Assembly (NCBI GenBank): GCA_024362935.1
Contig: JANCRA010000019.1
Coordinates: 1,518,001 to 1,582,000 of the forward strand
DNA: 64,000 nt
From: Setophaga petechia
Lineage: Eukaryota; Chordata; Aves; Passeriformes; Parulidae
Reading direction: 5' to 3'
The notes under the pieces were generated by a model. That model did not search any database. It was not told the DNA's origin and saw nothing but the letters and a program-made list of their open reading frames with translations. Position numbers and translations under genes: made by a program. Shown here in pieces: positions 62,193 to 64,000 of this stretch (its first letter is position 1; every line of letters begins with the position of its first letter).

Positions 62193-63196
62193 ATGGTAGA
62201 AATATGGATTTATATATGTATATTTATGTGCATGTCTATCTGTATGTGTAAATGTTACTTGAACGCTTTCCCCACGTTTTTGCACTAGCACTGTTCCTTA
62301 ATGCAGTAATGATCACATTTAGTCCTGTAGTCATACAAAATACTTCTATCAAGGATAATTCCTTAAATTCTCATTAGTTTAGAAAGCATTTATAGATAGC
62401 ATTTTGGTGACTTGCTCCTAAGTTAGAATTATATGGTTTGCATTGTCAGGACAAAAAAAACAAAGCAATAGTTTCAAAATTTTTTTTAATGATATATAAA
62501 ATTGGTTTCTGAAATTCAGTTACAAGAGGGCAAGACTGGAACTAGAGTTAATGAGTAGCCAGAGTTATTGTTACCTTTCAGATAAACACTAACATAGAGT
62601 CAGCGAAGTGACAGTATCAGGGGCAATCTTTGTTTTTCAGCATTATCAATTGAAGATCAAAGCACATACTTCATACCATACATAAATACGCATTTTAAAA
62701 TCTAATAATCATAACATCACAGAGCAAATTTGACAGGTAAAACACAGCCAAAGAGGGATTGAGCATTTCATGGCAATTTCTACTATACTGGGTTTGTAAT
62801 CTCCAGTGTCTGTAATCTTGCATTCAGATTTGTATTCTGACAAACCCCTTCCCTTGAAGGGGGATGCCATGACAGAAGAAGTCCTTAGTAGATGCTCAGG
62901 ACTACCTAAGCATGTCATGAAAAAGCAACACAGGTATTCAGGGATTGGTGATTTCATCACTAGGCATTGTCAGTCTCCAAGAGACTGAGAACATGATCTG
63001 CACTCCAGACAAGATGCAGATCCTTATCTGTTTAATAGCAGCACTCTTGCCAGGCCTTCTGCTCACACCCTCTTGGAAGGAAAGGGTTAAAACTGGAAGA
63101 TTTAGCAAAGAGGAGGGAATAGTTTTATTCAGAGTGACCTTGCAGCTGGGAATGCTAAAAGTATTGGCACAGGAAAACTCCATTTATTACATCTAA
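62193..63196. other. Non-coding sequence, nothing recognised
   Basis: No gene or repeat family recognised. Two pairs of 60-83 codon frames overlap on opposite strands at 62709-63196, with no known domain. Confidence 0.5.
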
Positions 63197-63390
63197 TGTT
63201 GTACATCCTCTGCCTCTTGTGGGAAGCAGAATTCCTTTGTAGAGATACCACATTCTCACAGATATGCTTGAGCCTCCTGCTGGGAGAGAATGAGGGCATA
63301 AAAGCCCAGCCTGGTGATAAACTGTTTATTTGAAGCCTTTTGTTGTATTGGGGCAGGCAGCAGCCCCTCCTACCCTGCTGTGCTCTAGGG

Positions 63391-63492
63391 TGAGCTGAGC
63401 CTAACAGAGCTCATATGCCCACCTTTCTCTGTCCACTGGGATGAGCTGATCCTAATCGAGCCTGTGCTGCCACTTGTCTCTGCCACCTATTG
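63391..63492. repeat. Diverged 51-bp tandem duplication
   Basis: The unit at 63391-63441 (gagctgagcctaac, then gcccacc, then tctctgtccac) recurs with changes at 63442-63492 (gagctgatcctaat, then gccactt, then tctctgccac). It sits in a GC-richer segment that has a TATA-like 'cataaaag' upstream (63297-63304) and an AATAAA downstream (63508-63513). Confidence 0.7.
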
Positions 63493-63577
63493 ATAGAAAG
63501 GAAATGAAATAAATCTACACTTTGCATTTCAGCAGTGGCTTTGTGGTGGTGGCCCTGGTTACCTGTATGTGCCAATT

Positions 63578-63586
63578 CACACACAA

Positions 63587-63618
<32 letters not shown>

Positions 63619-63638
63619 ACACACACACACACACACAC
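63578..63638. repeat. (CA)n microsatellite
   Basis: About 30 CA units, broken by one 'aaac' near 63584 and one 'actc' near 63612. The His-Thr frames through it are artefacts. Confidence 0.97.
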
Positions 63639-64000
63639 CTGCTTCTCTCAGCAGAAAAGAGTTGGACTAAAGTTGCAGTATGCTGCAAGAAGTTCCCTAC
63701 CTTGGAAGATCAGAATTCCAGAGGAATGTAGTGACTGGCTGTACTTTGCAGCCACTAGGTGTTCTGAACTGATATGATTTTGCCTGTGACTCTAGTCTCT
63801 TCCAGCACAGCCAAAGTTCACTACTACCTATAAAGATCTTTTTATCCACATACACTGACAATGGATATCCATTTGTGATGTTGGAGAGAAAAGAACAGAA
63901 ATGAATGATTTCATTTAAATTCTGGCTCTTCTAAATCTGAAGAACTCATTTGAGCTACAGATAGAATACAACCTCCGAGCTGTCAGAGAAAAATACAATC
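63639..64000. other. Non-coding sequence, nothing recognised
   Basis: No gene or repeat family recognised up to the end of the window. Confidence 0.5.

Noticed and set aside
1..64000. CRISPR array, tRNA or rRNA genes, bacterial-type operon or defence cluster
   Set aside because: No regularly spaced repeats with unique spacers, no tRNA-like B-box in context, and no operon-like coding; the sequence is vertebrate non-coding DNA.

Overview
This window looks like non-coding DNA from a bird, and I recognise no host protein-coding exon, tRNA or rRNA in it. It is AT-rich and full of stop codons. The recognisable pieces are typical of avian repeat landscapes: several CR1 LINE fragments (three with the avian 3' end of 'ccttccaac' followed by short ATTCTATG/TTCTA/TTCTGTG-type repeats), one ERVL-type solo LTR, and one GC-rich solo LTR with a 6-bp target duplication that suggests an ERVK-type element. 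Songbird or another neoavian is my best guess, from memory of the LTR families. The window is probably intergenic or lies in a very large intron.

Layout. 1-3.0 kb: unassigned. 3.03-3.58 kb: CR1 3' fragment (+) carrying a long hairpin and a (TTCTA)n tail. 5.64-6.66 kb: internally deleted CR1 (-). 11.009-11.660 kb: ERVK-type solo LTR, probably (-), bounded by perfect GTAAAC duplications. 17.699-18.307 kb: old ERVL-type solo LTR (+) with a CTCF-like core word. 21.16-21.74 kb: two small perfect tandem duplications. 22.08-22.39 kb: a GC-rich island of unknown origin. 26.92-27.18 kb: a CCTT/AAGG tetranucleotide array. 29.28-30.03 kb: CR1 3' fragment (+). 45.53-46.47 kb: a very old, badly decayed CR1-like fragment (-). 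51.85-53.08 kb: the largest CR1 copy (+), covering part of the reverse transcriptase and the ORF2 C-terminus, broken by several frameshifts. 58.1-58.75 kb: a GC-richer segment with the longest non-repeat reading frame (204 codons, minus) and a G-quadruplex motif. 63.2-63.65 kb: a GC-richer segment with a diverged 51-bp duplication and a CA microsatellite.

Nothing here works as a gene system. All CR1 and LTR copies appear dead as mobile elements. No CRISPR array, operon or defence-like cluster is present. The items most worth a second look are the template-switch-like hairpin in the first CR1, the well-preserved solo LTR, the ancient CR1, the polypurine array, and the possible regulatory word inside the ERVL LTR. 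Most long open frames are chance frames in GC-richer or low-complexity DNA.
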